From the NCBI RefSeq assembly GCF_019331715.1, contig NZ_JAHBBG010000018.1:1-42075 (forward strand): 42,075 nucleotides of DNA, in the 5' to 3' direction. The position numbers and the translations under genes were made by a program. Source of the stretch: Bifidobacterium simiiventris. Its GTDB lineage: Bacteria; Actinomycetota; Actinomycetes; Actinomycetales; Bifidobacteriaceae. Below, in pieces: positions 41,832 to 42,075 of this stretch. Within the stretch, counting starts at the first letter, position 1; each line of letters begins with the position of its first letter. The notes under the pieces are model-generated. The model saw nothing but the letters and a program-made list of their open reading frames with translations. It made no database searches and was not told where the DNA came from.

Positions 41832-42075
41832 TTGCAACGGTTTTCGGCTTTGCTATGCCCGCCGGTTTGCGCGGATCGGGATGGTGGTGTAAGTTTATCT
41901 CTTGCTGCCGGTCAGCGACTGGTTCTCTTCCTGAGGATGAGGAACTGATCGTGTGGTGGTGGTTTGAGAACTCAAGAGCGTGTTTGTACTACTTCTTTAT
42001 AGTCAATGATTGCCAGTTCATTCCTCGCTTCCTGTTTGGGGAGTCCATGAGAGTGGTTAATGAGGGGTGAGGTTT
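41832..42075 (+). promoter_or_regulatory. Probable promoter and leader of an rRNA operon
   Basis: Two promoter-like pairs are visible: TTGCAA (41832-41837) with TATGCC (41854-41859), and TTGCGC (41867-41872) with TAAGTT (41890-41895), spaced 16 and 17 bases. Downstream, TTTGAGAACTCAAGAGCGTG (41963-41982) resembles the conserved antitermination element in actinobacterial rRNA leaders and 16S-23S spacers. The window ends before any 16S sequence, so the rRNA gene itself is not seen. Confidence 0.5.

Overview
The window reads as a high-GC actinobacterial chromosome, most probably Bifidobacterium. The reasons are strong AAAGGAG-type ribosome sites, a DUF3073 protein, a sterol-carrier family protein, glycogen phosphorylase, phosphoenolpyruvate carboxylase, and sugar catabolism built on GPH symporters and LacI-family regulators. 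The assignment comes from recognising protein families and gene content, not from a database search.

Positions 383-19330 form a carbohydrate-utilisation island. It holds three paralogous GPH (MFS) symporters (583, 3298, 11287), a GH115 alpha-glucuronidase (5946-8882, minus), two SGNH esterases (2378-3016 minus; 9145-9837), a BD-FAE-like alpha/beta-hydrolase (5053-5892 minus), a 1697-residue modular GH2 enzyme (13097-18190) and two LacI-family regulators (9969, 18326). The likely job is import of acetylated, glucuronic-acid-decorated oligosaccharides, such as glucuronoxylan fragments, followed by intracellular de-esterification, de-glucuronidation and beta-linkage cleavage. The substrate is inferred. 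Two palindromic operator classes recur: type A, TCTYAWCGATRAGA, and type B, CCGGAACGTTCCGG. They mark most promoters of the island, and symporter 3 carries both, which suggests two interlocking LacI circuits.

At 19363-21012 lies a lower-GC, frameshifted AlbA_2/ATPase/winged-helix regulator behind a GTAAGAT repeat promoter. After it comes a run of perfect hairpins, including a 79-nt three-way junction that ends in the stop codon of ppc.

Positions 21012-33624 carry housekeeping genes: ppc (minus), a ThrE-family exporter, a PutP-type symporter, trpS (minus), a DUF3073 protein, a sterol-carrier family protein (minus) and glgP. Most are separated by strong intrinsic terminators.

Positions 33625-36540 are unusually rich in non-coding structure: a chain of small hairpins, two tandem hairpins, a two-orientation AAGTGGG repeat array, and a dense DnaA-box cluster (eight exact TTATCCACA sites plus one TTGTCCACA). 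A small membrane protein and a rhomboid protease lie among them. No dnaA gene is in the window, so the cluster is either oriC separated from dnaA or a DnaA-binding reservoir.

Positions 36538-39355 look like an operon under a near-consensus promoter with duplicated operators: a multi-spanning membrane protein, an HTH_34 regulator and a CPBP intramembrane protease. Threonine ammonia-lyase and a convergent sirtuin follow. The last ~240 bases resemble the leader of an rRNA operon whose 16S gene would start beyond the right edge.
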